64,000 nt of DNA from Haemophilus seminalis (GCF_006384255.1 NZ_VCED01000001.1:362152-426151); one strand, 5' to 3'; counted from the first letter of the stretch, positions 31,758 through 43,225 are shown. A program made the numbers and translations. Notes: generated from the sequence alone by a model not told the origin.

Positions 31758-32900
31758 ATGGCAAAACTGATTGAAACAGGCATTCAAATTGAGCGATTAA
31801 ACGAAATCGTGGCACGATTTGAAGATGGATTTAGACAAATCTATGGGCAGAATATCGACCTATCGCCTAACTCACCTGATGGGCAAATGGTGGGCTTGCT
31901 TGCTCAGATGAAGATGGATATTGAGGAGCTTGCAGAGAATGTGTATCGACAGTTAGATCCTGATGTTGCGACAGGTGCTTGGCTCGATCAGCGTGTTGCT
32001 TATGCCGGATTAATAAGACGAGCGGCAAGTTATAGCTATTTACGCTCAGTGATTTTGACAGGAGAGCCATTAACTCATCTTTATGCAGGGATTGTAGTGT
32101 CTGACCCACATAAAGTGCGGTGGGTATTAACGGCAGATGTACAGCTAGATAGTAATGGCTCTGCCCGTGCGGACTTCCGTAGCGAAGAATTGGGTGCGTT
32201 TAACCTCATAAAAAACACGAATTTGACCATTGAGACCGTTACGCTTGGGCTTACCTCGGCAACCACATTCGAAAATGCAGAAATTGGTGAGGAAGAAGAA
32301 ACCGACTTGCAATTACGAGAACGCTTTTTCATTAGCCGAACCAAAAATGCGCAAAATTCTGCAGATGCTATCCAGTCAAAAATTGCCGCATTGCCTGATG
32401 TTAGACAAGTTAAAGTGCTAGAAAATAACACTAAGCAGCGTGATAAATATGGTGTAGAGCCTAACTCCTTGAATATTATTGTAGATGGCGGGGCAGATGA
32501 GCAAATCGCTCACGTTATTTATGAAAACAAAGGGGCAGGGGTCGGGTTGCAAGGTGCTACAGAAACAACTTTAACGGTAAATGGTGAGCGTAGAGCATTA
32601 CGGTTCGACCGTGCAACGCCTGTTGATGTGCAAGTATCTATGCGTTGCGTTCGATATGAAGATTTTACTGAAGTGGATAAGGATGAAATCAAACGATTAT
32701 TATCCATTCAACGCTTTGGCATCGGGCAAAATCTTTCGCTTTCCAGACTTTATTCGCCAATAAATAAAGTGGGTGGTTTCTGGGTGAAAGAACTAAAAAT
32801 CGGACGTAAAGGACAGTCTCTTACCACGGAAAATATTACCGCACAACCACGCGAATTAATCCGAATTTTAGCAACGGATATAACCATTGAGGTGGAATAA
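31758..32900 (+). CDS. baseplate J-like protein
   Basis: 380 residues from MAKLIETGIQIERLNEI; GGAG lies before this ATG. YGQNIDLSPNSPDGQMVGLLAQM and QLDPDVATGAWLDQRV are the typical opening of gpJ/Mu gp47-type wedge proteins. One-base overlap with the next gene. Confidence 0.9.
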   Translation: MAKLIETGIQIERLNEIVARFEDGFRQIYGQNIDLSPNSPDGQMVGLLAQMKMDIEELAENVYRQLDPDVATGAWLDQRVAYAGLIRRAASYSYLRSVILTGEPLTHLYAGIVVSDPHKVRWVLTADVQLDSNGSARADFRSEELGAFNLIKNTNLTIETVTLGLTSATTFENAEIGEEEETDLQLRERFFISRTKNAQNSADAIQSKIAALPDVRQVKVLENNTKQRDKYGVEPNSLNIIVDGGADEQIAHVIYENKGAGVGLQGATETTLTVNGERRALRFDRATPVDVQVSMRCVRYEDFTEVDKDEIKRLLSIQRFGIGQNLSLSRLYSPINKVGGFWVKELKIGRKGQSLTTENITAQPRELIRILATDITIEVE

Positions 32901-33475
32901 TGGGCTATTCTGATTTGTTGATTTGGCAATACCGAAACAAGCCTAAAGCCGTCTCAACGATTAAGCTGTTTGAAAACATTATCGGGCAAGGCTTTATCGA
33001 TTTATATCGATTGCAAGATGTGCTGAACATTGAAACGGCCACAGGGCATCAGCTTGATTTGGTCGGTAAACACGTCGGGCAATTTCGGGTTATTAATGGC
33101 TATCAATTGCGTAAATTTTTTGGTTTCCGCAATTCACCTAATGCACTGGGATTTAGCAAAAAAAGGCTAGGCGGTGCGCAATGGTATCGGAAACGAGACC
33201 CGCTGTCTGATTCCGTCAGATTATCTGATGATGATTATCGATTCTTGATTAAATGCAGAATCCTCAAAAACTACCAAATAGGCACGCTACCAAACTTAAT
33301 TGAGGCGTGCCTATTTATTTTTGGTGAAGGTTGTCACATCGTGGATAACTACGATATGACCGTCTCTATCTCTGTACCAAGCGCTATCACATCTGATTTT
33401 AAGAAATTCTCAATCAACCACTTAGATATACTGCCACGCCAAGCAGGTGTGCAATATCTTTTCAACCTAATATAG
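32900..33475 (+). CDS. DUF2612 baseplate/tail protein (gpI position)
   Basis: 191 residues: YSDLLIWQYRNKPKAVSTIKLFENI... and QLDLVGKHVGQ..., DYRFLIKCRILKNYQIGTL match DUF2612, which follows J in such phages and attaches fibres. Confidence 0.8.
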   Translation: MGYSDLLIWQYRNKPKAVSTIKLFENIIGQGFIDLYRLQDVLNIETATGHQLDLVGKHVGQFRVINGYQLRKFFGFRNSPNALGFSKKRLGGAQWYRKRDPLSDSVRLSDDDYRFLIKCRILKNYQIGTLPNLIEACLFIFGEGCHIVDNYDMTVSISVPSAITSDFKKFSINHLDILPRQAGVQYLFNLI

Positions 33476-33484
33476 AGGTCATAT

Positions 33485-34684
33485 ATGGCATTAGTAAATA
33501 AGCCAGATGAAAGCATTTTTGCATCATCTGCAAAACAAGGTGAGGTCGATAATTTCCCTGACTTATTGCGTGGTTGGGGGATTACATTTGACCAAACACA
33601 GGGCATCCCTCCTATGGAGTGGTTTAACTTCTTATTTAAGCGACTTGACGAAAAACACGCTTATTTGATGCAACGAGGGCTACCCGAATGGTCTGCTACA
33701 CAAGACTATACTAAAGGCTCTTGTGTCCAGTTTGAAGGGCTAAGCTACCGAGCATTAAAAAATAGCAAAAATAACAGCCCGAATGAATCAGATTCGCAAC
33801 ATTGGGTACGTTGGGGATTTGCGTTGAGTGAGATTGCTCGCGCGACATTACAGCAGCCAGGCATAGTGCAACTAAGCTCCTCAACAAACAGTGAAAGCGA
33901 GTCCGAAGCAGCAACATCTAAAGCCGTCAAAATCGCTCATGAACTAGCCGAAAGCAAACAATCCCCAGCCACAACCTTAGCTGGCTATGGTATTAATAAT
34001 TTTAAGGTGGAAAATGGTAGCGGTAATATGAATGATTATCGCACTGACGGTATTTATTGCTTTGATACACTTTACGGAGTAAGTAATTCACCTAGAGATA
34101 CAAATAGTGATATTTGGTCTGGAAATCTTCAGGTCATTACAGGTGGTATAGGTAATGAAAGATGGTGTCGGCAAATTTTCCACGTACATTATTCGAAAGA
34201 TACCTATATTCGCTGGCAAGTGAGTGTCACTAATGATGATTGGTCAGCATGGGAGAAGTTGAATGATATAGAGCCGGTAATACGCGCTCTGGGCACAAAG
34301 GCAAATATAAGTCACACGCACACGGCAAATCAGATTACAGATTTTAATACGGCTGTGAGAAATTCATTTTCGGGCGTAAGCTCTGAAAATGGTTGGTGTA
34401 AATTGCCTAATGGTCTAATTTTACAATGGGGAAAAATTACATTGCCAAATCTAACAAACGAAAAGACTGGAGTATGTACTCTCCCTGTTACATTCCCCCT
34501 CGCGGTATTTTCTATCATCATCGGTGGGGTCTCTGGCTCAATTTCACAAGATGGAAATTCGCAAGAAGGATTTTCGATCACTCAGCAAACCACCTCTAAT
34601 TTTACATGGGTATCTAGCTGGGAGTATCGCAATAAAGATGCATTTAATAACGCGCCCGCACAGTGGATTGCAATCGGTTACTAA
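33485..34684 (+). CDS. tail fibre protein
   Basis: 399 residues. N-terminal attachment part (PDESIFASSAKQGEVDNFPDL...GIPPMEWFNFLFKRLDEK), a phage tail-fibre repeat (QQPGIVQLSSSTNSESESEA), and a C-terminal gp53-like receptor-binding domain (LPNGLILQWGKIT...WIAIGY). Determines host range. Confidence 0.85.
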   Translation: MALVNKPDESIFASSAKQGEVDNFPDLLRGWGITFDQTQGIPPMEWFNFLFKRLDEKHAYLMQRGLPEWSATQDYTKGSCVQFEGLSYRALKNSKNNSPNESDSQHWVRWGFALSEIARATLQQPGIVQLSSSTNSESESEAATSKAVKIAHELAESKQSPATTLAGYGINNFKVENGSGNMNDYRTDGIYCFDTLYGVSNSPRDTNSDIWSGNLQVITGGIGNERWCRQIFHVHYSKDTYIRWQVSVTNDDWSAWEKLNDIEPVIRALGTKANISHTHTANQITDFNTAVRNSFSGVSSENGWCKLPNGLILQWGKITLPNLTNEKTGVCTLPVTFPLAVFSIIIGGVSGSISQDGNSQEGFSITQQTTSNFTWVSSWEYRNKDAFNNAPAQWIAIGY

Positions 34685-34696
34685 TAGAGGTAAATC

Positions 34697-35320
34697 ATGA
34701 CTATATATTTTAATCCTGATGACATAGCATTTTATTCCGATGAACTTTATAACAATATCCCATCGCAAGCAGTGCCGCTTAGCGATGAGCAGTACATAGC
34801 ATTACTTAACGGGCAAACACAAGGTAAACAAATCATCGCAGATAAAATAGGAAACCCTGTATTAATTGACCCTCAACCCAGTGCGGCACATGTGTTAAAT
34901 CTTGACACGCTCACATGGGATATTTCAGCCGAAAAACAAAGAGCACTTTTTGCACAACAAAAAGAAAGCTTACTCAATAAGTTAGCGGATAAAGCTGACC
35001 AACTAAAAAATGGATTACTGGCGGGCTATCCACAAACAGAAATTGAAAGTTTTTATCGTCAGGAAAAAGAGGCTCTCGCATGGCAAGCCGACCACAACAC
35101 ACCAACACCGATGCTTTCACAAATTGCTCGCGTACGTGGTGTGCCACTGGATATGTTAATTAACAAAGTGATTGAAAAATCTGCTCAATTTGCTGTGGCG
35201 ATTGGCATCATTATTGGGCAACGTCAGGCATTTGAAGACCGTTTGTTGGCTTTAAAAACGCCACAAGAATTAACCTCACTTGAACAGGAGATTGAAGCAT
35301 GGACATTCAACGCAAATTAA
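34697..35320 (+). CDS. tail fibre assembly protein
   Basis: 207 residues. Short beta N-terminus followed by helical DUF4376-like region (RVRGVPLDMLINKVIEKS...QRQAFEDRLLAL). Directly downstream of the fibre gene, the usual site of fibre chaperones. Overlaps the next ORF by 22 bp. Confidence 0.75.
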   Translation: MTIYFNPDDIAFYSDELYNNIPSQAVPLSDEQYIALLNGQTQGKQIIADKIGNPVLIDPQPSAAHVLNLDTLTWDISAEKQRALFAQQKESLLNKLADKADQLKNGLLAGYPQTEIESFYRQEKEALAWQADHNTPTPMLSQIARVRGVPLDMLINKVIEKSAQFAVAIGIIIGQRQAFEDRLLALKTPQELTSLEQEIEAWTFNAN

Positions 35321-35577
35321 AACGCTATAGCTATCACGTGGTCATTGCCATAGACCAACTGTTTAACGCCCTCACAGGTGGCGCAGCAGATGAAACCCTT
35401 TCCAGCCGCACCTACCGTGGCGCAATACTGGCAAAACAGCCGAAAAAACGCTGGCGTGTGTTGTATCGCGTCATCAACGGCCTTTTCTTTGACCGCAATC
35501 ACTGCAAAATGGCCTATGAAAGTGAAGTTTCGGGCAAACAACATGATAAACGCTTTAAGGCGGTGCAAAATGGCTGA
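35299..35577 (+). CDS. small conserved phage protein
   Basis: 92 residues, basic: IAIDQLFNALTGGAADETLSSRTYR...KRWRVLYRVINGLFF. A well-known short family in tail regions of Gram-negative phages, sometimes mislabelled as a helicase; function unknown. Overlaps neighbours on both sides. Confidence 0.7.
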   Translation: MDIQRKLKRYSYHVVIAIDQLFNALTGGAADETLSSRTYRGAILAKQPKKRWRVLYRVINGLFFDRNHCKMAYESEVSGKQHDKRFKAVQNG

Positions 35578-35911
35578 GATTATTTTTAACTGGATTCGTG
35601 GCGATGACGAAGCAGAAACCCTAGTGTTTACCGAAGAAAACGGCGAACCTTTAGATTTTACCGGTAGTCGGTTTGATTGCGATATTGTGCCTTTAGGCAG
35701 TGCAAGCGAGAAGATTCACTTATCGACGGACAACCAAAGCATCCTAATCAACGCGAATGAAGTCAGCCTTATCATCGCCCATGAACTCACCGAAAACGTG
35801 ACATGGAGAGAGGCAAGATTTGACCTGCAACAAACCACGCCAGACGGCAAAATTAAAACGTGGTGTAACGGAAAAGTGCAGTTACAACACGATATTACGA
35901 GGAGAGTATGA
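35570..35911 (+). CDS. hypothetical phage protein after fibre genes
   Basis: 113 residues from MAEIIFNWIRGDDEAETLVF; this start overlaps the previous gene by 8 bp. Beta-rich (FTGSRFDCDIVPLG...REARFDLQQTT). Likely a virion accessory or baseplate upper protein; family not recognised with confidence. Confidence 0.55.
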   Translation: MAEIIFNWIRGDDEAETLVFTEENGEPLDFTGSRFDCDIVPLGSASEKIHLSTDNQSILINANEVSLIIAHELTENVTWREARFDLQQTTPDGKIKTWCNGKVQLQHDITRRV

Positions 35912-36063
35912 TGCAAACTATCCAAGTAAAACCTAAACAAACTGTGCAAATCAAGGTGAAGCCTTGTGTAAAACTGGCAAGCCTTGCACTGTTTGATTCA
36001 GCACTTTTAACAATCTATCATCAAGCTAAAGAGGACTACAAAAATGGAAAAATTAGAAATTAA
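35908..36063 (+). CDS. very small phage protein (51 aa)
   Basis: ATG at 35908 overlaps the previous stop (ATGA) and follows GAGGAGAGT. Starts MMQTIQVKPKQTVQIKVKPC, basic. Overlaps the next gene by 20 bp. Unknown function; inclusion rests on coupling and the good ribosome-binding site. Confidence 0.5.
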   Translation: MMQTIQVKPKQTVQIKVKPCVKLASLALFDSALLTIYHQAKEDYKNGKIRN

Positions 36064-36412
36064 CCAACAAGACAAAGCTTTTATCTATCAAGTTGGAAAA
36101 GACATTGCCCACTTAGAAGGGGCTGTGGCCGCCTTACAAGCCGCCGTTACCGCTCAACAGGGTAAAAAAACTCAATGGGTGCAGAAAGTGACAGCTAAAC
36201 CAGGTACGGTTTTTGGAGGGATGGCACAAATTAAAGTCCATCCTAACCTGGTCAACAAAATTTGTGCTGTTAAGTTAGGGGATTATACGCCGACATTTGA
36301 ACAGTTGGGCGATTACTTCGAAATGCAAAAAAATGAAGATTCTTTTCCGATTTATTTTATTGCCCTTGCAGACCAACATGAGCATGTTGATTTTGAGACT
36401 GAGGTGGAGTGA
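36044..36412 (+). CDS. hypothetical protein, last prophage gene
   Basis: 122 residues. A helical N-terminal half (IYQVGKDIAHLEGAVAALQAAVTAQQ) and a mixed C-terminal half. GAGGAC lies upstream. Last rightward gene before terminators and the presumed attachment region; family not recognised. Confidence 0.5.
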   Translation: MEKLEINQQDKAFIYQVGKDIAHLEGAVAALQAAVTAQQGKKTQWVQKVTAKPGTVFGGMAQIKVHPNLVNKICAVKLGDYTPTFEQLGDYFEMQKNEDSFPIYFIALADQHEHVDFETEVE

Positions 36413-36825
36413 TAAATGTGACGGCGGGTAATTCCGCCGTTTCTTATATCTAATTTAAACGCCCTTTAATGATAGTTTAAAGGGCGTTATGTTTCTCAAA
36501 ATTTTCGGACGGCAACAAGAGTAGCGATAAAAAGTGCGATTAAATCAAAATAAAATCGCACTTTTTTTTAATTTAAAAATAGCATTATTATAGCCCTGTA
36601 ACTTTTTTAATTTCGGAAAAATGTGTATAGTTTCGGAAATTACAGGCGTTATAGATTTTTAATAGTATGATTTTATTTATAAAATTTTGGTGTTTTGAAA
36701 TTTGTACGTTTTGACTTCAAACGCGCGTAATTTATATTAATACAGTTTTACGTAAGTTAAAAAAGCTCGTCAAATTTGACGAGCTTTTCTGTTTTTATAA
36801 ATAATTATTTTTCACAATATATTAG
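36413..36825. other. gene-free prophage right border, presumed attR zone
   Basis: 413 bp without a convincing ORF. It holds four inverted repeats: ACGGCGG/CCGCCGT (36421-36440), AACGCCCTTTAA/TTTAAAGGGCGTT (36458-36488), AAAGTGCGATT/AATCGCACTTT (36530-36571, T8) and AAAGCTCGTC/GACGAGCTTT (36766-36791). TTTCGGAAA occurs twice (about 36613 and 36631) as a direct repeat. One attachment site must lie here or very near, but the left border is outside, so no core can be identified. Confidence 0.4.
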
Positions 36826-39651
36826 TTAGAGAGTGTGAAAGCTGGTAATACAGTAACGTTCAAAGCAGGTAAAAACATCAAGTTAAAACAAGATGGTAAA
36901 AACTTTACTTATTCGTTAAATCCAGTGTTAACTGACATGACAAGTATTGGTGGAAATGGAACCACTATGACTTTTAATCCTCAGGGTGTAGATTTAGGTA
37001 ATAAAAAAATTACAGGGGTTAAGTCTGCATTAGATACTACGCCAGTAACAACAACTCCAGGTACCCCAGTAACAGATCAACCTAACTTAGTGAATTTAGG
37101 AACTAAGCCAGGTGAGAAAGCTCTACCTAATAATGTATTAAATTCTGCAGCAACTGTTCGTGATTTAGCGAATATGGGATGGATTGTATCTTCTAATAAA
37201 ACAACTGATGCTTTAGGTGAAGCATACAAAGATACAGTAAAAAATGCGAACGAAGTGAAATTCATTGGTACTGGCGCAGCAACGGTATCTGGTAAAACTG
37301 TAGATGGTATTCGTACTATTACAGTAGATGTAAAACAACCAGAACCACAAACTGAAACTTTAACATCTACAGGCGGAAAGGTTACAAATCCTAAAGATGA
37401 TAATGCTAAAAAATTAGTAACTGCAGGTAATGTTGCAGATATGATTAATAAATCTGGTTTTAACTTAAAGACTTCTGCTGATAAAAATAGTAACGGTGAA
37501 AAAGCTAAAGGTACTAAGGATGCTGGTGAATTAATCAATCCGGGTGCAACTGTTGAAATGGTTGCTGGCAAAAATATGTCTGTGAAACAAGATGCTGATG
37601 GTAAAGTAACTTATGCAACTAAAGAGGACGTTGAGTTTAATACAGTAAAAGTTGGTAATAATAAAGATGGTAAATCACCAGTTGAGTTTAAAACCGAAGC
37701 GGCTAAACCAGCGACTAACAATGCTGCTGAAAAACAACCAACAACTGCGTTAAATGTAACTTCTTCTGATGGTAAACCTACCCAAATTACAGGTGTTGCT
37801 TCATCATTGAATACTAAACCAGTAGAAACTGCACCAAATGGTAAGGACGGGGCTAAACCTGAATCTAATCTTGTTGATTTAGCAAACGCAACTACGCCAA
37901 ATGCAGCTGCAACAGTAGGTGATTTGCAGAATATGGGCTGGATTGTTGGTGCGCCTGAAAATGGTTATGTAGATACAGTGAAGAATGCTAATAAAGTGGA
38001 TTTTAAAGCTGGGGCTGGAATTTCTGTAATTGGTGACACTAAAGATGGTGTTCGTGAAATTACTATTGGTATTAAAGACGGTGAAGTAGTTAAACCAAAT
38101 GAAGATCCATCTTCACCTAATACTGGTGCGGGCTATGTAACAGGTAATAAAGTAGCTACAGCGATTCAAAAATCTGGTTTTGTGATTGGTAAACAAACAG
38201 CTGCGTTAGCTTCTGAGGACTTCAAAAATGAAGATGAAAAAGTTAACCCAGATGATCAAGTTCGTTTTGCAGATGGTAACAACACGAAAGTGAAGTTAGC
38301 GACCAAAGAATCTGTTAACAATGACGGAACAAAAGTAACTACCACGACAGTAAAAGTGGATGTAACAGGCTTACCAGTTCAATATACTGATAAGAAAGGC
38401 AAGCCAGTGACTAAAGTGGGTGATAAATACTTTACTGTTGATGATAAAGGTAACCCAACGACAACAGAAGTGAAACCTGCGGACTTAACAACGAATATGG
38501 TTAATCCAGCGGCAGCACCGAATGAAATTGGTGCACCAACGACATTAGGTAACGTGAAATCTAACTTGCCTGAAACGAAGAATGGTAATAACCCTACATT
38601 GAATCAGGCTGCACCAACAGCTGAAGACGCTGATAAAGTTAAAAATAATGCAGCGACCGTATCTGATATGTTGAATGCAGGTTGGAATTTACAAAATAAT
38701 GGTGACGCGAAGGATTTTGTAAAACCTTATGACACTGTTAACTTTGTCGATGGTAAAGGTACTAAAGTTTCAGTAGAAACTGAAAATGGTACGACAAGTA
38801 ATGTGAAATTTGACATTGATACAGGCAAAATCACCAATAAATCTGATGGTAGCGTTCAAGGCCCAGTTACGCCTGAAATGCAGAGAGTATTAAAGGATGC
38901 AAAAGATGCATATAATAGCTTACCACCTAATGCACCAGAAGCAGTACGTAAGGTTGCTAAACAAGCAGTTGAAGATGCTGAAAATAATATTGCAAATGTT
39001 GAAAATAAAGTGGCGACTGCACAAGATGTAGCAAATGCAATTAACAATTCAGGCTTTACATTAACCACTTCAGAAAATGGTGGGAAGAAAATTTCAGGTA
39101 CGCCAGAAATGATCAATCCAGGTAAAAAAGTTGAAATGGTTGCAGGTAAAAATATGACCGTGAAACAAGAGTCTAACGGTAAAGTGACTTACGCAACCGC
39201 TTCTAATGTAACCTTTGACAGCGTTCAATTCGGTGATAATGGTCCTAAGATTACTAACAATGGTGGAAATATCAATGTTGGTACAGCGACAGGCGCACCG
39301 ACTAAGATTACAGGCGTAGCACCAGGTGAAATTTCAGCAACTTCAAAAGATGCGGTAAATGGTAGCCAGTTATATGCGATGGGTAATAAGTTACAGGGCC
39401 AAATTAATAAATTAGGCAACCGTATGAATGCGGGCATGGCGACTTCTGCAGCTATGGCAAACTTGTTACAACCGCATAAACCGGGTCAATCTGTGGCAAC
39501 AGCAGGTGTGGGTCAACACAAAAACCAATCTGCGGTAGCAGTGGGTTACTCTCGTATTTCTGATAACGGTAAATACGGTGTTCACTTCTCAATGGGTGCT
39601 AACACTCAAGGTGAAGTGACCGGTGGTGCAGCAGTAGGATACTTCTGGTAA
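36826..39651 (+). pseudogene. headless C-terminal part of a Hia/Hsf-like trimeric autotransporter
   Basis: An open frame of ~940 codons opens right after a TAG at 36823-36825 with no ribosome-binding site, ESPR or signal peptide; the text starts mid-domain (SVKAGNTVTFKAGKNI). It contains repeated Trp-ring-type motifs (NMGWIV, NAGWNLQ), a neck DAVNGSQLYAMG, and a complete YadA-like anchor to the final AVGYFW. The opening matches an internal domain of the autotransporter at the right end of the window (63.4 kb). Best read as a 3' remnant cut off at or near the prophage border; alternatively one half of a gene split by the prophage. Confidence 0.8.
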
Positions 39652-39680
39652 TCTAACCACACAGTATAGTAAGTAATTAA

Positions 39681-39715
39681 AGGGCTAAGTTCTGTAAATA
39701 GAACTTAGCCCTTTT
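39681..39715 (+). terminator. terminator after the autotransporter fragment
   Basis: AGGGCTAAGTTC / GAACTTAGCCCT stem, loop TGTAAATA, then TTTT. A degenerate copy of this hairpin lies after hypE (about 58762-58798). Confidence 0.8.
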
Positions 39716-39743
39716 AGTTTGATATAAAAATAAGATAAAAAAT

Positions 39744-39767
39744 GACCGCACTTTTAAAAGTGCGGTC
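39744..39767. terminator. USS-pair terminator after purA
   Basis: GACCGCACTTTT / AAAAGTGCGGTC: two inverted uptake sequences forming a perfect 24-bp palindrome, read leftward as purA terminator. Confidence 0.75.
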
Positions 39768-39783
39768 GAAAACTGAGATGAAA

Positions 39784-41106
<1,323 letters not shown>

Positions 41107-41170
41107 TTAGTCAAATGAACAGCCGTTTACTTTACTCTTTTTCGGCTTTAATCTCAATGATATAAAAGAA

Positions 41171-41198
41171 AAAGTGCGGTGATTTTTCACCGCACTTT
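41171..41198. terminator. USS-pair terminator after lysC
   Basis: AAAGTGCGGTGA / TCACCGCACTTT with a TTTT loop, between lysC and purA. Confidence 0.75.
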
Positions 41199-41209
41199 GG
41201 GGTTAGATT

Positions 41210-42562
41210 TTATTCAAATAAGGATTTGTGTAATGAACGAACGACTTCGTCAGCATGTTCACTTTGCACGAGCATACAAATATTGTTGGTACTTGCACCA
41301 TAGCTAATCATTCTTACATTATAAGGCTCAAGAGTATCAAAAATTCCTTTTGCTACACCTGTTGCAGTATGTAAATCATTGCCGATTAATGCAACTAATG
41401 ATAATCCAGTATCGACTTTCACTGAACAATATTGACGAAGTTCATCTAGCAATTCGGTTGAAAGTAATTCTGCCCCTGAAGATGCGGAGCCAGTTTTATC
41501 TAATGTTAATGCTACGCTCACTTCTGATGTGGTGATTGTATCCACTGAAATTTTGTGTTTAGCTAAAATGTTAAATACATTCGCTAAGAAACCTTGTGCA
41601 TGCAGCATACTTAAGCTGGAAAGCGTAAGTAAAGTTTGATCTCGGCGTAGCGCAATTGCACGGAAAGTTGGACGAGGTTGAGGATCGCGAGTGACCCAAG
41701 TTCCGCCTGCTTCTGGTGATTTACTTGACCCCACATAAACGGGGATATTGCTGCGAACTGCGGGGAGTAATGTGGCTGGATGTAGCACTTTTGCGCCAAA
41801 GGTTGCCATTTCAGCTGCTTCAGCAAAGCTCATTGTGTCGATACGTTGCGCAGCTGGAACAATGCGTGGATCGGTTGTGTAAATACCTGCAACATCAGTC
41901 CAAATTAAAACGTCTTTTGCATTTAATACTTCGGCTAACAAGGCAGCAGAGTAGTCGCTACCGCCACGGCCTAATGTGGTTGTTTTACCGCTTGGTTCAC
42001 GCCCGATAAAACCTTGGGTGATGACTAATTCGCCGCGGTCTATTAATGGTTTTAAAATGCTATCGCTGTTTGATTGAGTTTGTTCATCATTCGGTGCTGC
42101 TTTACCAAAATGGTTATTGGTTGCAACAATTGTACGTACATCAACCCAAGTGCCCGATGCGTTTTGTTCACGTAAAATCTCAATAAAGATTTGAGTGGAC
42201 ATCATCTCACCGTGGCTGATGAGTTCATCGGTTAATGCGGGAGAGGTTGCAAGACTAGCTGCTTCAGAAAGTGCGGTAATATTTTCAAGATATTTTTCAA
42301 TAATTGGACGAACACGGCTGTCGTCTTTTAATTCATTTAAAATATTCTCTTGAATTTGACGGATTTCACCGATTAATTTTTCACGTTCTGTTGTTTCTAC
42401 ACCATTTGCCAAAGCGACTAATAAATTCGTCACCCCAGCTGACGCAGAAAGCACGACTACGCGCGTATTGGGATCTGCAATGACAATTTTTGCGCAAGCT
42501 GTCATTGCTGCATGGTTGGCTACAGATGTTCCGCCAAATTTGGCGACTGAGAGATGGGACAT
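41210..42562 (-). CDS. lysC: lysine-sensitive aspartokinase III
   Basis: 450 residues. KFGGTSV near the N-terminus and TLGRGGSDYSA are kinase motifs; the C-terminal ~150 residues hold two ACT domains for lysine feedback (SVDTITTSEVSVALTLD..., YNVRMISYGAS). Phosphorylates aspartate in the lysine/threonine/methionine pathway. Length and lack of homoserine dehydrogenase domain identify the LysC type. No lysine riboswitch is visible in the leader. Confidence 0.95.
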   Translation of the reverse strand: MSHLSVAKFGGTSVANHAAMTACAKIVIADPNTRVVVLSASAGVTNLLVALANGVETTEREKLIGEIRQIQENILNELKDDSRVRPIIEKYLENITALSEAASLATSPALTDELISHGEMMSTQIFIEILREQNASGTWVDVRTIVATNNHFGKAAPNDEQTQSNSDSILKPLIDRGELVITQGFIGREPSGKTTTLGRGGSDYSAALLAEVLNAKDVLIWTDVAGIYTTDPRIVPAAQRIDTMSFAEAAEMATFGAKVLHPATLLPAVRSNIPVYVGSSKSPEAGGTWVTRDPQPRPTFRAIALRRDQTLLTLSSLSMLHAQGFLANVFNILAKHKISVDTITTSEVSVALTLDKTGSASSGAELLSTELLDELRQYCSVKVDTGLSLVALIGNDLHTATGVAKGIFDTLEPYNVRMISYGASTNNICMLVQSEHADEVVRSLHKSLFE

Positions 42563-42838
42563 AAGGTACTCCTAAGATGTTGTGATTTTTTTAGAATAGT
42601 GGTTATAGAAATAACGATTTAGGCATTTTTTGTCAAATAGATTTTATTGACAAATGAAAAAGTGCCCTTTTTTTAATCATAATATAAATAAAATTTATAT
42701 ATGAATGTGAAAAAGTAAAAAATTAGAGACACAGAATAGGAATGCTTACAATGCAAACTGCAAACGTGTAAAAAACAAGTAAAGTGTTTTTTTAATAATC
42801 AAATAAACATAGAAACACAAATTTTTTCAAAAAAGTAT
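42563..42838. other. lysC leader and upstream intergenic region
   Basis: A/T-rich 276 bp between lysC and the tRNA promoter. On the minus strand a TTGACA (near 42638-42643) lies about 80 bp before lysC and may be its -35, but no convincing -10 sits at the right distance. No lysine-riboswitch pattern is seen. AAGTGCCC is only a partial USS. Confidence 0.4.
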
Positions 42839-42867
42839 TTGACGAGTATCGGCAAAATCAGCATAAT
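42839..42867 (+). promoter_or_regulatory. promoter of the tRNA cluster
   Basis: TTGACG (42839-42844), 17-bp spacer, CATAAT (42862-42867), followed by a GC-rich discriminator (ACGCCCCGC) typical of stable-RNA promoters under stringent control. Confidence 0.75.
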
Positions 42868-42908
42868 ACGCCCCGCAAAGCCGATATGGTTAGGCAAATT
42901 AAGGTAAT

Positions 42909-42985
42909 GGCTACATAGCTCAGTTGGTTAGAGCACAACACTCATAATGTTGGGGTCGCAAGTTCGAATCTCGCTGTAGCCACCA
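42909..42985 (+). tRNA. tRNA-Met (CAT)
   Basis: 77 nt: acceptor GGCTACA/TGTAGCC, anticodon loop CTCATAA, encoded CCA; sequence like the elongator tRNA-Met of enterics. Confidence 0.95.
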
Positions 42986-42990
42986 GATTT

Positions 42991-43075
42991 GCGGGACTGG
43001 CGAAATTGGTAGACGCACCAGATTTAGGTTCTGGCGCCGAGAGGTGTGTGGGTTCAAGTCCCTCGTCCCGCACCA
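42991..43075 (+). tRNA. tRNA-Leu (TAG)
   Basis: 85 nt with a long variable arm: acceptor GCGGGAC/GTCCCGC, anticodon loop TTTAGGT, encoded CCA. Five bp after tRNA-Met. Confidence 0.95.
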
Positions 43076-43103
43076 TTTATCGCTTTGTAAGTCAAATAGT
43101 AGT

Positions 43104-43178
43104 TGGGGTATCGCCAAGCGGTAAGGCACCGGGTTTTGATCTCGGCATCCCTAGGTTCGAATCCTAGTACCCCAGCCA
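43104..43178 (+). tRNA. tRNA-Gln (TTG), copy 1
   Basis: 75 nt: acceptor TGGGGTA/TACCCCA, anticodon loop TTTTGAT, encoded CCA. Confidence 0.95.
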
Positions 43179-43225
43179 TACTATCAAATAAAATCTTCTT
43201 TATATCTAATCAAAGATTTCTCTGT

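Noticed and set aside
1..36412. Mu-like transposable prophage
   Set aside because: No transposase or Mor/Gam-type genes are visible; the CI-Cro-O-P-Q order with an internal origin is lambdoid, though the tail is contractile.
36613..36640. att core formed by the two TTTCGGAAA repeats
   Set aside because: Too short and both copies on one side of the prophage; the left border is not visible, so no core can be called.
36835..39651. Complete autotransporter gene starting with GTG at 36835
   Set aside because: No ribosome-binding site, ESPR, or signal peptide; the text starts inside a repeat domain found internally in the other adhesin.
42563..42800. Lysine riboswitch upstream of lysC
   Set aside because: The leader is A/T-rich with no L-box core or helices that I can recognise; only scattered short repeats.
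42920..43129. Minus-strand ORF across the tRNA cluster
   Set aside because: It lies on the complement of three tRNAs; coding there is not credible.
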